Positions 29,861-39,085 of a stretch of 39,661 bases of DNA are shown piece after piece. A program made the position numbers and the translations under genes. This DNA is from DAOUMF01 sp034411955 (GTDB lineage Bacteria > Chloroflexota > Dehalococcoidia > SM23-28-2 > RBG-16-64-32): positions 1 through 39,661 of the forward strand of contig DAOUMF010000084.1 in NCBI GenBank assembly GCA_034411955.1, in the 5' to 3' direction. Position 1 is the stretch's first letter. Each line of letters opens with the position of its first letter. The notes beneath the pieces are model-generated. The model did no database searches, was not told where the DNA came from, and saw only the letters and a program-made list of their open reading frames with translations.

Positions 29861-30846
29861 GGTGCCTCATAACCGGCTGTGAAGGCTTCCTTGGCTCGCA
29901 CCTTGCTGACCTTCTGGTGAGCAAGAACGTGGATGTGGTGGGGCTGGTGTTCGAAGACGCGTGCAACCTCAAGCATCTTGACGGGAAGATCACCACGGTC
30001 GAGGTCGACCTGCGGGACCAGGCGAGGGTGAGATCGGCGGTGGAGTCCACCAGTCCTGACGTGGTGTTCCATCTGGCGGCGCAAAGCTTCGTGACCGTCT
30101 CCTGGCAGGACCCGGAGTTGACGCTGGCGACCAATGTCCTCGGGACCTTCTATCTCTTGGAGGCCCTGAGGGAGCAGGGGTCCAAGGCCCTGATCGAGGT
30201 TGTTGGCAGCAGCGCCGTATACGGACCCTGCTCTGCCGGCGAGATGCCGCTGCGCGAAGGGCAAGAGTTTCGACCTACCAGCATGTACGCCGTGAGCAAG
30301 GTCACCGAAGACATGCTGGCTTACTTCTACTGGCGGGTCTTCGGGCTTCGCATTGTGCGAGTGCGTCCCTTCAACATGACCGGCCCGCGAAAGACCGGCG
30401 ACGCCGTCTCGGATTTTGCCCGCGGGGTAGTGGATGTGGAGAAGGGCCGGCGAGACATCCTCGAGGTGGGGAACCTGGATGCTGTGCGGGACTACAGCGA
30501 TGGCCGGGATGGCGCAGAGGCCCTGTGGCTTCTTGCCGCGCGCGGCGAGCCGGGAGAGACCTATCAGATCTGTTCCGGCCAGGAGCGTTCGCTACGCAGC
30601 GTCCTTCATGAGCTGTTGTCCATAGCCAGCATCGATGTCCCGGTGGTGACCTCCCCCAGCAAGCTCCGGCCCCACGATGACCCGATCTATGTCGGAGATC
30701 TCTCTCGGCTGCGGAAGCTGGGGTGGGAGCCCCGGATACCCTTCGCGCAGACTCTGGCTGATACCCTGCAGTACTGGCGCGAGGCGGGGGACCGAGGGGT
30801 GGGCAACAGCTCGCTCAACCACCTAGCTGAAGGAGTTTCGGCCTAA
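29857..30846 (+). CDS. NAD-dependent epimerase/dehydratase, GDP-sugar reductase-like
   Basis: This 329-residue extended short-chain dehydrogenase has the NAD motif LITGCEGFLGSHL, FHLAAQSFVTVSW, active-site SSAVYGP, and the catalytic YxxxK in MYAVSKVTEDML. RPFNMTGPRKTGDAVSDFA and the C-terminal YVGDLSRLRKLGWEPRIPF resemble GDP-mannose dehydratase and GDP-6-deoxymannose reductase families. The acidic residue that 4,6-dehydratases have before the Tyr (SxDEVYG or TSELYG) is absent here, which favours a reductase or epimerase. A GDP-heptose-modifying role is inferred from the cluster. Start GTG 29857, SD GAGAGGGG. Its stop overlaps the glycosyltransferase start (TAATG). Confidence 0.85.
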   Translation: MRCLITGCEGFLGSHLADLLVSKNVDVVGLVFEDACNLKHLDGKITTVEVDLRDQARVRSAVESTSPDVVFHLAAQSFVTVSWQDPELTLATNVLGTFYLLEALREQGSKALIEVVGSSAVYGPCSAGEMPLREGQEFRPTSMYAVSKVTEDMLAYFYWRVFGLRIVRVRPFNMTGPRKTGDAVSDFARGVVDVEKGRRDILEVGNLDAVRDYSDGRDGAEALWLLAARGEPGETYQICSGQERSLRSVLHELLSIASIDVPVVTSPSKLRPHDDPIYVGDLSRLRKLGWEPRIPFAQTLADTLQYWREAGDRGVGNSSLNHLAEGVSA

Positions 30847-31781
30847 TGGCAGACGGCCGGACTGTGTCCGTCGTCATTACTACCCGCAATGCCGCCGGGA
30901 CGATCGGCCGTTGTCTGGATTCCCTGCTGCCCTACCAGCACGGGGGACTCATAAGTGATGCCGTGCTGGTAGACAGCCACAGCATCGATAGCACCTTGGC
31001 GATCGCGAGCCGCTACCAGGTGATGGCCTTCCAGGAGGAGGGGACCGAGGCCTATCGAGATAGCGTCATCCGCCAATACCACAGCACGTACTCGGCACTG
31101 GATCAGGGCTGGCGCAGCGCTAAGGGCGAACTGGTGATGTTCCTGGACAGCGATGCCTGGCTAGGCGAGGGGATGCTTCCCAGGGCGGCCGAATTCTTCG
31201 CCGACCCCCGGCTGGCAGTGCTCGGATGCTGGCAGCGGGGTCAGGGGAGCACCAGGGTGGCTCGGACTCTGTCTCAACTGTGGGAGTTTCACGGAAGGCA
31301 GATCCGAAGGCTTCAGAACGGCTCATCGGGCCTGCCGGGGACAACCTATCTGTTCGCCGGCTGGTTCGGCAGTGAGCAGCCGCCCATTGGGGGTCCTTGT
31401 TTCATGGTGCGAAGGGAATGCCTGGAGCGTCTCAACGGCCATGACGAGTATGGCGACGTGGGCATCGCTGCGCGAGCGGTGGAGCAAGGTTGGCGGACGT
31501 TGTGGTGGGTGGGAGCACCGGTCTACCACGCCCAGCGGGAGAGGATACGGGACTTGTGGCGGGAGCGCTGGCAGTGGGGACGGACGGCAGCCTTCCGGCC
31601 TCACAAAGGTCGGCATTACCTCTCCGTACCAGTGACTCTAGGCTGGACCCTCCTCATGGGTATCCTCCTGACTATCAGGTACCGTAATCCCCTGCACCTG
31701 GTGATCCACCCATCGGCCGCAGCGGCTCAGGTGGCAGGGGCCGCCGTCACGAGGCTGGCCAGGCTCCTGGGAGCAGGTTAG
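30846..31781 (+). CDS. Glycosyltransferase family 2
   Basis: This is a 311-residue GT-A glycosyltransferase. The nucleotide-binding start is VSVVITTRNAAGTIGRCLDS, VDSHSIDSTLAIA follows, and the metal-binding DxD is FLDSDAW (about 98-104). GGPCFMVRRECLERLNGHDE and EYGDVGIAARAVEQGW are the acceptor-side motifs. One or two hydrophobic segments near the C-terminus (about 255-275) probably attach it to the inner membrane. ATG 30846 overlaps the stop of the previous gene by one base. Donor and acceptor cannot be inferred beyond the GDP/UDP-sugar context. Confidence 0.88.
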   Translation: MADGRTVSVVITTRNAAGTIGRCLDSLLPYQHGGLISDAVLVDSHSIDSTLAIASRYQVMAFQEEGTEAYRDSVIRQYHSTYSALDQGWRSAKGELVMFLDSDAWLGEGMLPRAAEFFADPRLAVLGCWQRGQGSTRVARTLSQLWEFHGRQIRRLQNGSSGLPGTTYLFAGWFGSEQPPIGGPCFMVRRECLERLNGHDEYGDVGIAARAVEQGWRTLWWVGAPVYHAQRERIRDLWRERWQWGRTAAFRPHKGRHYLSVPVTLGWTLLMGILLTIRYRNPLHLVIHPSAAAAQVAGAAVTRLARLLGAG

Positions 31782-31819
31782 GGACTGAGAAAGAACTGGA
31801 GCTTGTAGGAGGAAGTAGC

Positions 31820-32839
31820 GTGGACTGGAAGAACCGCAGGGTGTTGGTCACAGGCGGAGCCTCGTTCATCGGGTCACACCTGGTGGAGAGCCTGGTGCAC
31901 AGGGGCGCACAGGTCCGAGCGGTCGACGACCTTTCGGCCGGCAGGATGGAGAATATCCAGCACCTGGTTGAGCAAGGACGGGTGGAGTTCGTCCAAGGGG
32001 ACCTGCGGGAGCCTGGCGTCGCCCGGGACGCGACAGCGGGCATCGAAGTGGTATTCCATCTGGCCGCCGACCACGGCGGCCGAGGCTACGTAGACCTGCA
32101 CCAAGCGGGCCCGGCCACGAACCTCTTGCTGGACGGCGTTGTCTTCTGGGAGGCGCTGAGAGCAGGAGTGAAGAAGGTGGTGTTCGCCTCCTCAGGGTGC
32201 GTCTATCCCAACCATTTGCAGGGCGATGTCCATGCCGAGATCTACCTCAGCGAAGACATCGTCAAGCAGCCCCATGACGCGGACAACATGTACGGCTGGG
32301 CGAAGCTGATGGCGGAGTTGACCCTACGAGCCTACGCCGCCGAGAACGGCCTCAAGGCCGTGTCACTGCGCTACTTCACGGTATACGGCCCAAGGGCAAA
32401 AGAAGACCATGCCGTGATGGCCATGATAGCGCGGGCCTTCATCGGCCAAGACCCCTTCGAGGTGTGGGGGAACGGAGAGCAGGTGCGCAACTGGACGTTC
32501 ATCGATGACATCGTGCGCGGCACCATCTTGGCGGCAGAGACGGTTGACGATGGGACAGCCATCAACCTGGGCACCATGGAACGCATCCGGGTGATCGATG
32601 CGGCGCAGGAGATCCTGCGCTACGCGGACCGCGAGGCCAAGATCAAACTCCTCCCCAACATGCCCACAGGTCCCATGAACCGGGTGGCGGACAACCGATT
32701 AGCCTGCGAACTGTTGAACTGGAAGCCTCAGGTGCCCTTCGTCGAGGGCGCCCGGCGCACCATCGACTGGTATTTCGCCAACAAGGATCGTGGCGAGGTC
32801 AAGGCGGCTCTCGACCACCTGTTGACGGAGCGAAAGTGA
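31820..32839 (+). CDS. NAD-dependent sugar epimerase, GDP-mannose 3,5-epimerase-like
   Basis: This is a 339-residue short-chain epimerase. It has VLVTGGASFIGSHLVESLVH, the substrate region SSGCVYPNHLQ, the YxxxK motif in MYGWAKLMAELTLRAYAAEN, and YFTVYGPRAKEDHAVMAMIA. FEVWGNGEQVRNWTFIDDIV matches GDP-mannose 3,5-epimerase, as does the SS-C-YP motif with its catalytic Cys. Activity on GDP-heptose or a UDP-sugar is possible. The start is GTG 31820 behind AGGAGG; the gap to the next dehydrogenase is 7 bp. Confidence 0.88.
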   Translation: MDWKNRRVLVTGGASFIGSHLVESLVHRGAQVRAVDDLSAGRMENIQHLVEQGRVEFVQGDLREPGVARDATAGIEVVFHLAADHGGRGYVDLHQAGPATNLLLDGVVFWEALRAGVKKVVFASSGCVYPNHLQGDVHAEIYLSEDIVKQPHDADNMYGWAKLMAELTLRAYAAENGLKAVSLRYFTVYGPRAKEDHAVMAMIARAFIGQDPFEVWGNGEQVRNWTFIDDIVRGTILAAETVDDGTAINLGTMERIRVIDAAQEILRYADREAKIKLLPNMPTGPMNRVADNRLACELLNWKPQVPFVEGARRTIDWYFANKDRGEVKAALDHLLTERK

Positions 32840-32846
32840 GGCGAGC

Positions 32847-34205
32847 ATGAGAGGGATCTCCATCGTCGGCCTGGGCAAGCTTGGCCTCCCCATGGCGGCC
32901 TGCCTGGCGAGCAAGGGCTACAACGTCACAGGGGTTGACGTCAGTCCGGAGACGGTCCTGGCTGTCAACGAGGGTCGGTCGCCCATCCATGAGCCGGGGC
33001 TGGCGGAGCTATTGGAGCGGTGCCGCAGGTCCCTTTCGGCGACCGACGACTACGACAGCGCCGTCAGGTACTCGGACGTCACCTTCATCGTGGTCCCCAC
33101 TCCGAGCAACGATGCCGGGGGCTTCTCGACGACGTTCGTGGAGGCAGCAGCCGGAAGCATTGGCCGGGCCCTCCGTTCCAAAGAGGGCTTCCATGTCGTA
33201 GCGCTGACGAGCACCGTCCTCCCTGGAGTCACCCAGGGTACTGTAAGGCCCCTGCTGGAGGGTAGCTCCGGCAAACAGTGCGGCGTGGACTTCGGTCTCT
33301 GCTACAACCCTGAGTTCATCGCCTTGGGCAGCGTCATCCGAGATTTCCAGAACCCTGACATGGTTCTCATCGGGGAGTCAGACCGGCGGTCGGGGGATAT
33401 CCTGTCCGGCATCTATCGGAGGGTCTGTGACAACGATCCTGCGATGGCCAGGATGACGCCCTACAACGCGGAACTGACCAAGATTGCGCTCAATACCTAC
33501 GTCACCATGAAGATCACGTTCGCCAACACCGTGGCCGAGCTCTGTGAGAATGTCCCTGGGGGCGACGTCGATGTGGTGACGGGGGCTCTGGGGCTTGATT
33601 CCAGGATAGGCCCGAAATACCTGAAGGGTGGGCTAGGGTATGGGGGGCCGTGCTTTCCTCGGGACAACAAGGCCCTCTCCTTCTTCGCTCGCCAGGTCGG
33701 GTGCCAAGCGAAGCTGTGTGAAACCACGGACGATGTGAACCACCACCAGGCCGAGAGGATAGTACGCCTGGTGCAGCAGAAGATGGCGGAGGTTGAGGGA
33801 AAGAAGGTCGCTCTCCTGGGCTTGACCTATAAGGCCGACACCGATGTCACCGAGGAGTCCGCCGCCCTGAAGATAGCCACAGCCCTGGTCCAGCACGGGG
33901 CGAAGGTGCAGGTCTATGACCCGTCGGTGGTCAACGGCTGGTGGCGCGCCCCGGGGGTCGACAATGTGACCTACGCGGAGTCTGCTATCGCCTGTCTTGA
34001 CGGGGCCGAGCTTTGCATACTGGCGACCCCCTGGCACGAATTCAATGAGCTCACGGTGGAGGACTTCCTGGGGAACATGAAGAGGCCCGTGCTCCTTGAC
34101 TGCTGGCGGTTCTTCGACCGGCCTGAGTTTCAAGACAAACTCGACTGGCTGGCGGTCGGCTTGGCCCCTGCGCAGGAGAGGGCAAAGGTGGGAGTAGCGT
34201 CTTGA
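32847..34205 (+). CDS. Nucleotide-sugar 6-dehydrogenase (first of two)
   Basis: This 452-residue UDP-glucose/GDP-mannose dehydrogenase-type enzyme oxidises C6 of a nucleotide sugar to the uronic acid with two NAD. The NAD motif is ISIVGLGKLGLPMAACLA, the substrate part YNPEFIALGSVIRDF, and the catalytic cysteine C269 in GGLGYGGPCFPRDNKA. The C-terminal domain has VALLGLTYKADTDVTEES. Length is typical. It is 7 bp after the epimerase and overlaps the next dehydrogenase by 4 bp. The FPRDN variant of the usual FPKD motif may reflect altered substrate choice. Confidence 0.93.
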   Translation: MRGISIVGLGKLGLPMAACLASKGYNVTGVDVSPETVLAVNEGRSPIHEPGLAELLERCRRSLSATDDYDSAVRYSDVTFIVVPTPSNDAGGFSTTFVEAAAGSIGRALRSKEGFHVVALTSTVLPGVTQGTVRPLLEGSSGKQCGVDFGLCYNPEFIALGSVIRDFQNPDMVLIGESDRRSGDILSGIYRRVCDNDPAMARMTPYNAELTKIALNTYVTMKITFANTVAELCENVPGGDVDVVTGALGLDSRIGPKYLKGGLGYGGPCFPRDNKALSFFARQVGCQAKLCETTDDVNHHQAERIVRLVQQKMAEVEGKKVALLGLTYKADTDVTEESAALKIATALVQHGAKVQVYDPSVVNGWWRAPGVDNVTYAESAIACLDGAELCILATPWHEFNELTVEDFLGNMKRPVLLDCWRFFDRPEFQDKLDWLAVGLAPAQERAKVGVAS

Positions 34206-35515
34206 GGGTCGCTGTTCTGGGGCTCGGACATGTTGGCTCCGTCGCCGCCGCCTGCTTGGCCGAGGCGGGGCATCAAGTGCTCGGCATCGACGTCGATGCC
34301 GCACGGGTAAGAAGCCTTCAGATGGGCCAGGCGGACTTCTTCGAGCCGGGACTTGACCGGCTGCTCGACGTAGTGCTTGACTCTCGCGCCCTCACCGTCC
34401 AGGCGCTTGACGATGTGAAGGAGCCGGACGCGCAGGTGGCAATGATAGCGGTGAGCACCCCTTCCCTGACGAGCGGCGGCGCCGACCTTTCCGCCGTCAG
34501 GTCGGCGTTGAGGTGGCTGGTGGAGCGTTCGCCTCGGCGTCCGCTGGTGATCATGAAGAGCACCCTGCCGCCGGGAACGGGCCACAACCTGGCCCGGCAG
34601 TTTCGTGTTCGCTATGTCGCCAACCCTGAGTTCTTACGGCAGGGACAGGCCCTGCACGACTGGCGCTGGCCCGACCGGATCGTTATCGGCGGGGAGAGTG
34701 AGCGAGATATAGAACTGGCCAAGAAGCTCTACGCCGATGCTAGAGCCCCTTTCGTTGTCACTGACCTTTCGACCGCCGAAATGATAAAGTACGCCGCCAA
34801 CGCCTTCTTGAGCACCAAGGTCAGCTTCGTCAATGAGATCGCCAGCTTGTGCGACCATGTAGGGGCAGACATTGACGACGTGGTCGCCGGCCTGGGGCTG
34901 GACCCTAGGATCGGCCCCAGCTTCCTCCGCGCAGGGATTGGCTTCGGAGGCTCCTGCTTCCCCAAGGATGTCCGTGCCCTCGAATACGCGTCGACTACGA
35001 ACGGGAATGCTTGCGATCTGCTGAAGGCCGTCATCTCCGTTAACAACCGGCAGCGCCTGCTGCCAGTCCGTGTCCTCAGGCGGGAGTTGGGCTCCCTGGC
35101 CGGCCGGGGGGTGGGCATCCTGGGGCTCGCATTCAAGCCGGGGACCGACGATCTCCGAGAGGCCCCTGCCCTGGAGACGATAACGGCTCTCCTGGGGGAG
35201 GGAGCGCGGGTGAGGGTCTATGACCCTGTGGTTCAGCAAGGAAGGCGGGAATTGCCGCCGGAGGTCACCCTAGCTGCAAGCGCCGAGGAGGCTGTGGCCG
35301 ACGCCGAGGCTGTCGTCCTCTGCACCGAGTGGGAGGAGTTCTCGAGATTGGCCTGGCAGTCGGTTCACCAGGCTATGCGCCCGCCCCACCTGGTCGTCGA
35401 CGGCCGCAACGCTCTGCCGCTTGAAGCCCTTGTGGGCCTCGGATTCAGGTATGTAGGAGTGGGACGAGGGCGCCGCACGGACGTGGGCAGCAGACGGGGA
35501 GAGTTCCGTGAGTGA
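34202..35515 (+). CDS. Nucleotide-sugar 6-dehydrogenase (second of two)
   Basis: This is a 437-residue enzyme of the same family as the preceding gene but clearly diverged. It has VAVLGLGHVGSVAAACLAEAG, VIMKSTLPPGTGHNL, YVANPEFLRQGQALHDW, and the catalytic cysteine C252 in GIGFGGSCFPKDVRAL, the canonical form. The C-terminal domain has ILGLAFKPGTDDLREAPAL. The two enzymes probably act on different sugars, one UDP and one GDP, or make two uronic acids; that is inference. The start is TTG 34202, overlapping the previous TGA by 3 bp, with GGGAG upstream. Its stop overlaps the ABC permease start by 8 bp. Confidence 0.93.
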   Translation: MRVAVLGLGHVGSVAAACLAEAGHQVLGIDVDAARVRSLQMGQADFFEPGLDRLLDVVLDSRALTVQALDDVKEPDAQVAMIAVSTPSLTSGGADLSAVRSALRWLVERSPRRPLVIMKSTLPPGTGHNLARQFRVRYVANPEFLRQGQALHDWRWPDRIVIGGESERDIELAKKLYADARAPFVVTDLSTAEMIKYAANAFLSTKVSFVNEIASLCDHVGADIDDVVAGLGLDPRIGPSFLRAGIGFGGSCFPKDVRALEYASTTNGNACDLLKAVISVNNRQRLLPVRVLRRELGSLAGRGVGILGLAFKPGTDDLREAPALETITALLGEGARVRVYDPVVQQGRRELPPEVTLAASAEEAVADAEAVVLCTEWEEFSRLAWQSVHQAMRPPHLVVDGRNALPLEALVGLGFRYVGVGRGRRTDVGSRRGEFRE

Positions 35516-36386
35516 CCTCGTAGTGCCAAGGGCCTGGGAGAGGAGCCAGGTGGAGGCTGCCAGGCACCCCGCCACCGTTCTGATCAAGCCCACTCGGGGG
35601 TGGACCTTCCCCCGTCTCGCCGAACTGTGGCAGAACCGGGAGCTCCTCTATTTCCTTATCTGGCGGGACATCAAGGTGCGCTACAAACAGACCGCCATCG
35701 GCGCCGCCTGGGCTGTCATCCAGCCCCTCCTTATGATGGTCGTGTTCACCCTCTTCTTCAGCGGAGTGGCGGGCATCTCCTCGGGAGACGTGCCCTATCC
35801 CATCTTCACCTACTCAGCCCTGCTCCCCTGGCAGCTCTTCGCCATCGGCCTTACCCTGGCCAGCACGAGCCTGGTGGTCAACGAGCGGCTGATCACCAAG
35901 GTCTACTTTCCCCGCATCTTTGTCCCCAGCGCAGCCGTGCTGGCCGGCCTGCTCGACTTCGGCATCGCCTTCCTACTGCTGATAGGCATGATGCTCTATT
36001 TCGGTATTGCGCCCACCCTGGCCCTGTTTGCGCTGCCCCTGTTTGTGCTGCTGGCGGTGATGACCGCCCTGGGGCTGAGCTACTGGCTGTCCGCCCTGGA
36101 CGTGCAGTATCGGGACGTGCGCTATACGATCCCGTTCCTCATTCAGATCTGGCTCCTGGCGACGCCGGTGTTCTATCCCAGCGACATGATATCGGAGCGG
36201 TGGCAGCTCCTGTTGGCGCTGAACCCGATGGCCGGCGTCGTGGAGGGCTTCCGTTGGTCCCTGCTGGGCCAGGGGGCGACACCGGAACCCCTGGTGGCGA
36301 TCTCCGCCTGCGTCGCCGCGGCGGTCTTTCTGGGCGGAGTCCTCTACTTTCGCCGCGTGGAGAAGTTCATGGCCGATGTGGTGTGA
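35508..36386 (+). CDS. wzm: ABC-2 type polysaccharide export permease (Wzm/KpsM type)
   Basis: This 292-residue inner-membrane permease has about six helices and the family order: amphipathic RELLYFLIWRDIKVRYKQTA, helices from IQPLLMMVVFTLFFSGVAG, LPWQLFAIGLTLASTSLVVN, FGIAFLLLIGMMLYFGI, and LLATPVFYPSDMISERW, ending in GVLYFRRVEKFMADVV. It pairs with the ATPase encoded 36 bp downstream to export a complete polysaccharide across the membrane. The start is GTG 35508 with GGGGAGAG upstream. Confidence 0.94.
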   Translation: MSDLVVPRAWERSQVEAARHPATVLIKPTRGWTFPRLAELWQNRELLYFLIWRDIKVRYKQTAIGAAWAVIQPLLMMVVFTLFFSGVAGISSGDVPYPIFTYSALLPWQLFAIGLTLASTSLVVNERLITKVYFPRIFVPSAAVLAGLLDFGIAFLLLIGMMLYFGIAPTLALFALPLFVLLAVMTALGLSYWLSALDVQYRDVRYTIPFLIQIWLLATPVFYPSDMISERWQLLLALNPMAGVVEGFRWSLLGQGATPEPLVAISACVAAAVFLGGVLYFRRVEKFMADVV

Positions 36387-36422
36387 GGACGGGATGATCA
36401 CGGACAAGGGACGCGCCTGAAG

Positions 36423-37700
36423 ATGAGTGAAGCGGCCATCCATATCGAGGAGATGGGCAAGCGCTACCGCCTGGGCCAGCGGGAGCCCTACAAGGCTCTG
36501 CGCGACGTCATCACCACCGCCTTCTCTACTCCCTTCCGTCGCGTGACGGAGGGCCGCCAGGAGGCGGCTGGCGATGGCTCTCCTCACATCTGGGCTCTCA
36601 GGGACATATCCATGGAAGTGAAGCAGGGCGAGGTCGTGGGAATCATCGGGGCCAACGGGGCCGGCAAGACCACACTGTTGAAGGTTCTCTCCCGGGTCAC
36701 CGAGCCGACCTGTGGACAGGCCGAGATTCAGGGCCGCGTTGGCTCGCTGCTGGAGGTGGGCACCGGGTTCCACCCGGAGCTGACCGGCGGCGAAAACATC
36801 TACCTCAACGGCGCCATCCTGGGGATGAAGAAGGCCGAGATCGCCTGCAAGTTCGATGACATTGTCGGCTTTGCCGAACTGGAAAGCTTCATCGATACGC
36901 CGGTGAAGCGCTACTCCAGCGGTATGTATATGCGCCTGGCCTTTGCTGTGGCCGCGTTTCTGGAGCCGGAGATACTCATGATTGATGAGGTGCTGGCGGT
37001 GGGGGACGCTGCCTTCCAGCAGAAGTGTCTGGGGAAGATGGAGGATGCAGCGCGGGGCGGTCGCACCGTGCTCTTTGTCAGCCACAACATGGCCGCCATA
37101 TCCAACCTCTGTTCCGTCGCCTATCTCCTGGACAAGGGGGAGGTCGCAACGTCGGGGCTACCGCAAGATGTCATCCAACGATACCTGGAGATGGTGCGCG
37201 CGCCGTATGCCGTCTCCCTGAGGGAGCGCCAGGATCGCACCGGGGATGGGCAGATGACGCTTGTCGACGTGAGCTTTCGGGACAAGAGGGGCAAGCCGCT
37301 GGGAGTTGTGGCCTGTGGTCAAGACGTGGAGGTATGGCTCGGCTATGAAGCTGCTAATGGCAGGCCCCTCCGCGATGTGGTTGTGGGCATGCCGTTCTTT
37401 GACGCCTTTGGGCAGACGGTGATCTCTTGTGGCAACGAACTCACAGGCCAGGTTTTTGAGTCTTTGCCGCCGAAGGGGGCAATAGTGTGCCGCATCCCTC
37501 GTCTCCCTTTGTATCCTGGCCGCTACGACTTCAATCTCCAGGCCAGGGTCAACAACGACGTGATAGCCGACTGGCTAACCCCAGCCGGGGAGCTGACAGT
37601 TGTCGAGGGGGACTTCTACGGGACCGGCAAATTGCCCGCGCCCAGTCACCGCAGCCTGCTGGTGTCTCACAACTGGACGTTGGCGCAAGGGGGGTCATAA
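36423..37700 (+). CDS. wzt: Polysaccharide ABC transporter ATPase with C-terminal recognition domain (Wzt type)
   Basis: This is a 425-residue ATPase partner of the upstream permease. The Walker A loop GANGAGKTTLLK begins near residue 76, the ABC signature is YSSGMYMRLAFAVAAF, and Walker B is ILMIDEVLAVGDAAFQQK with the H-loop FVSHNM. From about 265 to 405 a beta-sandwich domain of the Wzt C-terminal type (LVDVSFRDKRGKPLG, ISCGNELTGQVF, LPLYPGRYDFNLQA) reads the modified end of the glycan and sets chain-length specificity in known homologues. This points to an O-antigen- or S-layer-like glycan with a terminal cap. ATG 36423 has only a weak SD. Confidence 0.95.
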   Translation: MSEAAIHIEEMGKRYRLGQREPYKALRDVITTAFSTPFRRVTEGRQEAAGDGSPHIWALRDISMEVKQGEVVGIIGANGAGKTTLLKVLSRVTEPTCGQAEIQGRVGSLLEVGTGFHPELTGGENIYLNGAILGMKKAEIACKFDDIVGFAELESFIDTPVKRYSSGMYMRLAFAVAAFLEPEILMIDEVLAVGDAAFQQKCLGKMEDAARGGRTVLFVSHNMAAISNLCSVAYLLDKGEVATSGLPQDVIQRYLEMVRAPYAVSLRERQDRTGDGQMTLVDVSFRDKRGKPLGVVACGQDVEVWLGYEAANGRPLRDVVVGMPFFDAFGQTVISCGNELTGQVFESLPPKGAIVCRIPRLPLYPGRYDFNLQARVNNDVIADWLTPAGELTVVEGDFYGTGKLPAPSHRSLLVSHNWTLAQGGS

Positions 37701-37765
37701 GAGGTCTGGCGGCCATTTGATGGCATGCAGGACTTAGTGAGCTGGGAGCCAAGGAGGACGAGAGG

Positions 37766-39055
37766 TTGGGGACAAGCGACATCAAGGGAAAGATCGAGTC
37801 CTTAGTCCGGGAGTACTTCTCCGGGAACAACGAGCCGTCTGCCCCTGGTAGCGCCAGAATCCCCTTGGCCGTTCCGCCCTATGGCTGGGAGGAGGTGTGG
37901 GAAGGCATTGAATGCCTTCTGACCGCCAATGTAACCATGGGGAACAAGGTCAGGGAATTTGAAAACCTTTTTGCGCAGTACCTAGGGGCGCGCCACGCCA
38001 TTATGGTGAACTCCGGCTCCAGCGCCAATCTCCTGGCGCTGTCCATATTGACCAATCCCGCTACGGAGAATCACATCCAGCCTGGCGACGAAATCATCAC
38101 CCCGGCGGTGACCTGGGCTACGACGGTATTGCCGATCATCAACTGTGGAGCCCTGCCCGTCCTCGTTGACGTAGACCTGGAGACTTTCAATCTTGACGTG
38201 GACCAGGTAGAAGAGGCCATCACCGAGAAGACGAGAGCCATAATGGTGGTTCACTTGCTGGGGAACCCCTGCGACATGAAGAGGGTTGCGGACGTAGCTC
38301 GGGCACACGATCTCTTTGTCATAGAGGATGCCTGCGAAGCCCACGGGGCAGAATTCAACGGGCGGAAGGTGGGCACTTTCGGCGACCTGGCAACCTTCAG
38401 CTTCTACTTCTCTCACCACATCACCACCATCGAGGGCGGGATGATAGTCACCAGCAATGACGCGTACGCCGAACGGGCCAGGTCGATGAGATCCTTCGGC
38501 TGGATCCGAGACTTGAAGGACGCAGACCGGGTCGCTGCGGAGCACAGCGAAATCGACCCCAGGTTCCTCTTCGTCAATCCCGGCTACAACATCAGACCCA
38601 CCGAGATCCAAGGGGCTTTCGGCATTCATCAGATAAAGAAGCTTGACGCATTCATAGAGATCAGGCGGAGCAACGCTAGATTCTGGACGGCCAGCCTGCG
38701 GGAATACTCGGACTGCCTCCGCGTGCACGAAGAGAGATCGGGCACAAGACACGCATGGTTTGCCTACCCCCTGACGGTTAATGACGGCGCCCCGTTCTCC
38801 AGGGACCAACTGGTGGACTTCCTCGAGGAGCGCGGGGTGGAGACCAGGCCCATCATGGCAGGTAATATCGCCGAGCAGCCAGTGATGAGACTCCTTCCCC
38901 ACCGCAGGGTGGGGGATTTGGCCAATTCCCGATCCGTCATGCGCAACTCCTTCCTGATCGGCAATCATGCCGGTGTTGGCCATGAGGAGCGGACAGCCGT
39001 GGTCGAGCACATCAAGGAATTCGCAGCGAGGACCCGCGGGAAGACGGGCAGGTAA
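37766..39055 (+). CDS. DegT/DnrJ/EryC1/StrS-family PMP-dependent sugar 3-dehydratase (RfbH/ColD-like)
   Basis: This 429-residue fold-type I enzyme has LAVPPYGWEEVWEGIECLLT, VNSGSSANLLALSIL, and the PMP Asp in VIEDACEAHGAEF. In FSFYFSHHITTIEGG the position of the PLP lysine is His (H217), the hallmark of E1/RfbH and ColD, which remove the C3 hydroxyl of a 4-keto-6-deoxy nucleotide sugar. The four-Cys [2Fe-2S] motif (C-x57-C-x-C-x7-C) of E1 is not seen, so the ColD type (GDP-sugar, no cluster) is favoured, in keeping with the GDP-heptose context. The start is TTG 37766 behind AGGAGG. A 3,6-dideoxy or 3-deoxy sugar in the exported glycan is the prediction. Confidence 0.88.
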   Translation: MGTSDIKGKIESLVREYFSGNNEPSAPGSARIPLAVPPYGWEEVWEGIECLLTANVTMGNKVREFENLFAQYLGARHAIMVNSGSSANLLALSILTNPATENHIQPGDEIITPAVTWATTVLPIINCGALPVLVDVDLETFNLDVDQVEEAITEKTRAIMVVHLLGNPCDMKRVADVARAHDLFVIEDACEAHGAEFNGRKVGTFGDLATFSFYFSHHITTIEGGMIVTSNDAYAERARSMRSFGWIRDLKDADRVAAEHSEIDPRFLFVNPGYNIRPTEIQGAFGIHQIKKLDAFIEIRRSNARFWTASLREYSDCLRVHEERSGTRHAWFAYPLTVNDGAPFSRDQLVDFLEERGVETRPIMAGNIAEQPVMRLLPHRRVGDLANSRSVMRNSFLIGNHAGVGHEERTAVVEHIKEFAARTRGKTGR

Positions 39056-39085
39056 GTACGGTCGAGGATTCCATGCAGGACAGCC

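Noticed and set aside
35973..37085. 370-codon minus-strand frame opposite the wzm/wzt genes
   Set aside because: It mirrors two well-conserved transporter genes and has no recognisable domain or SD.
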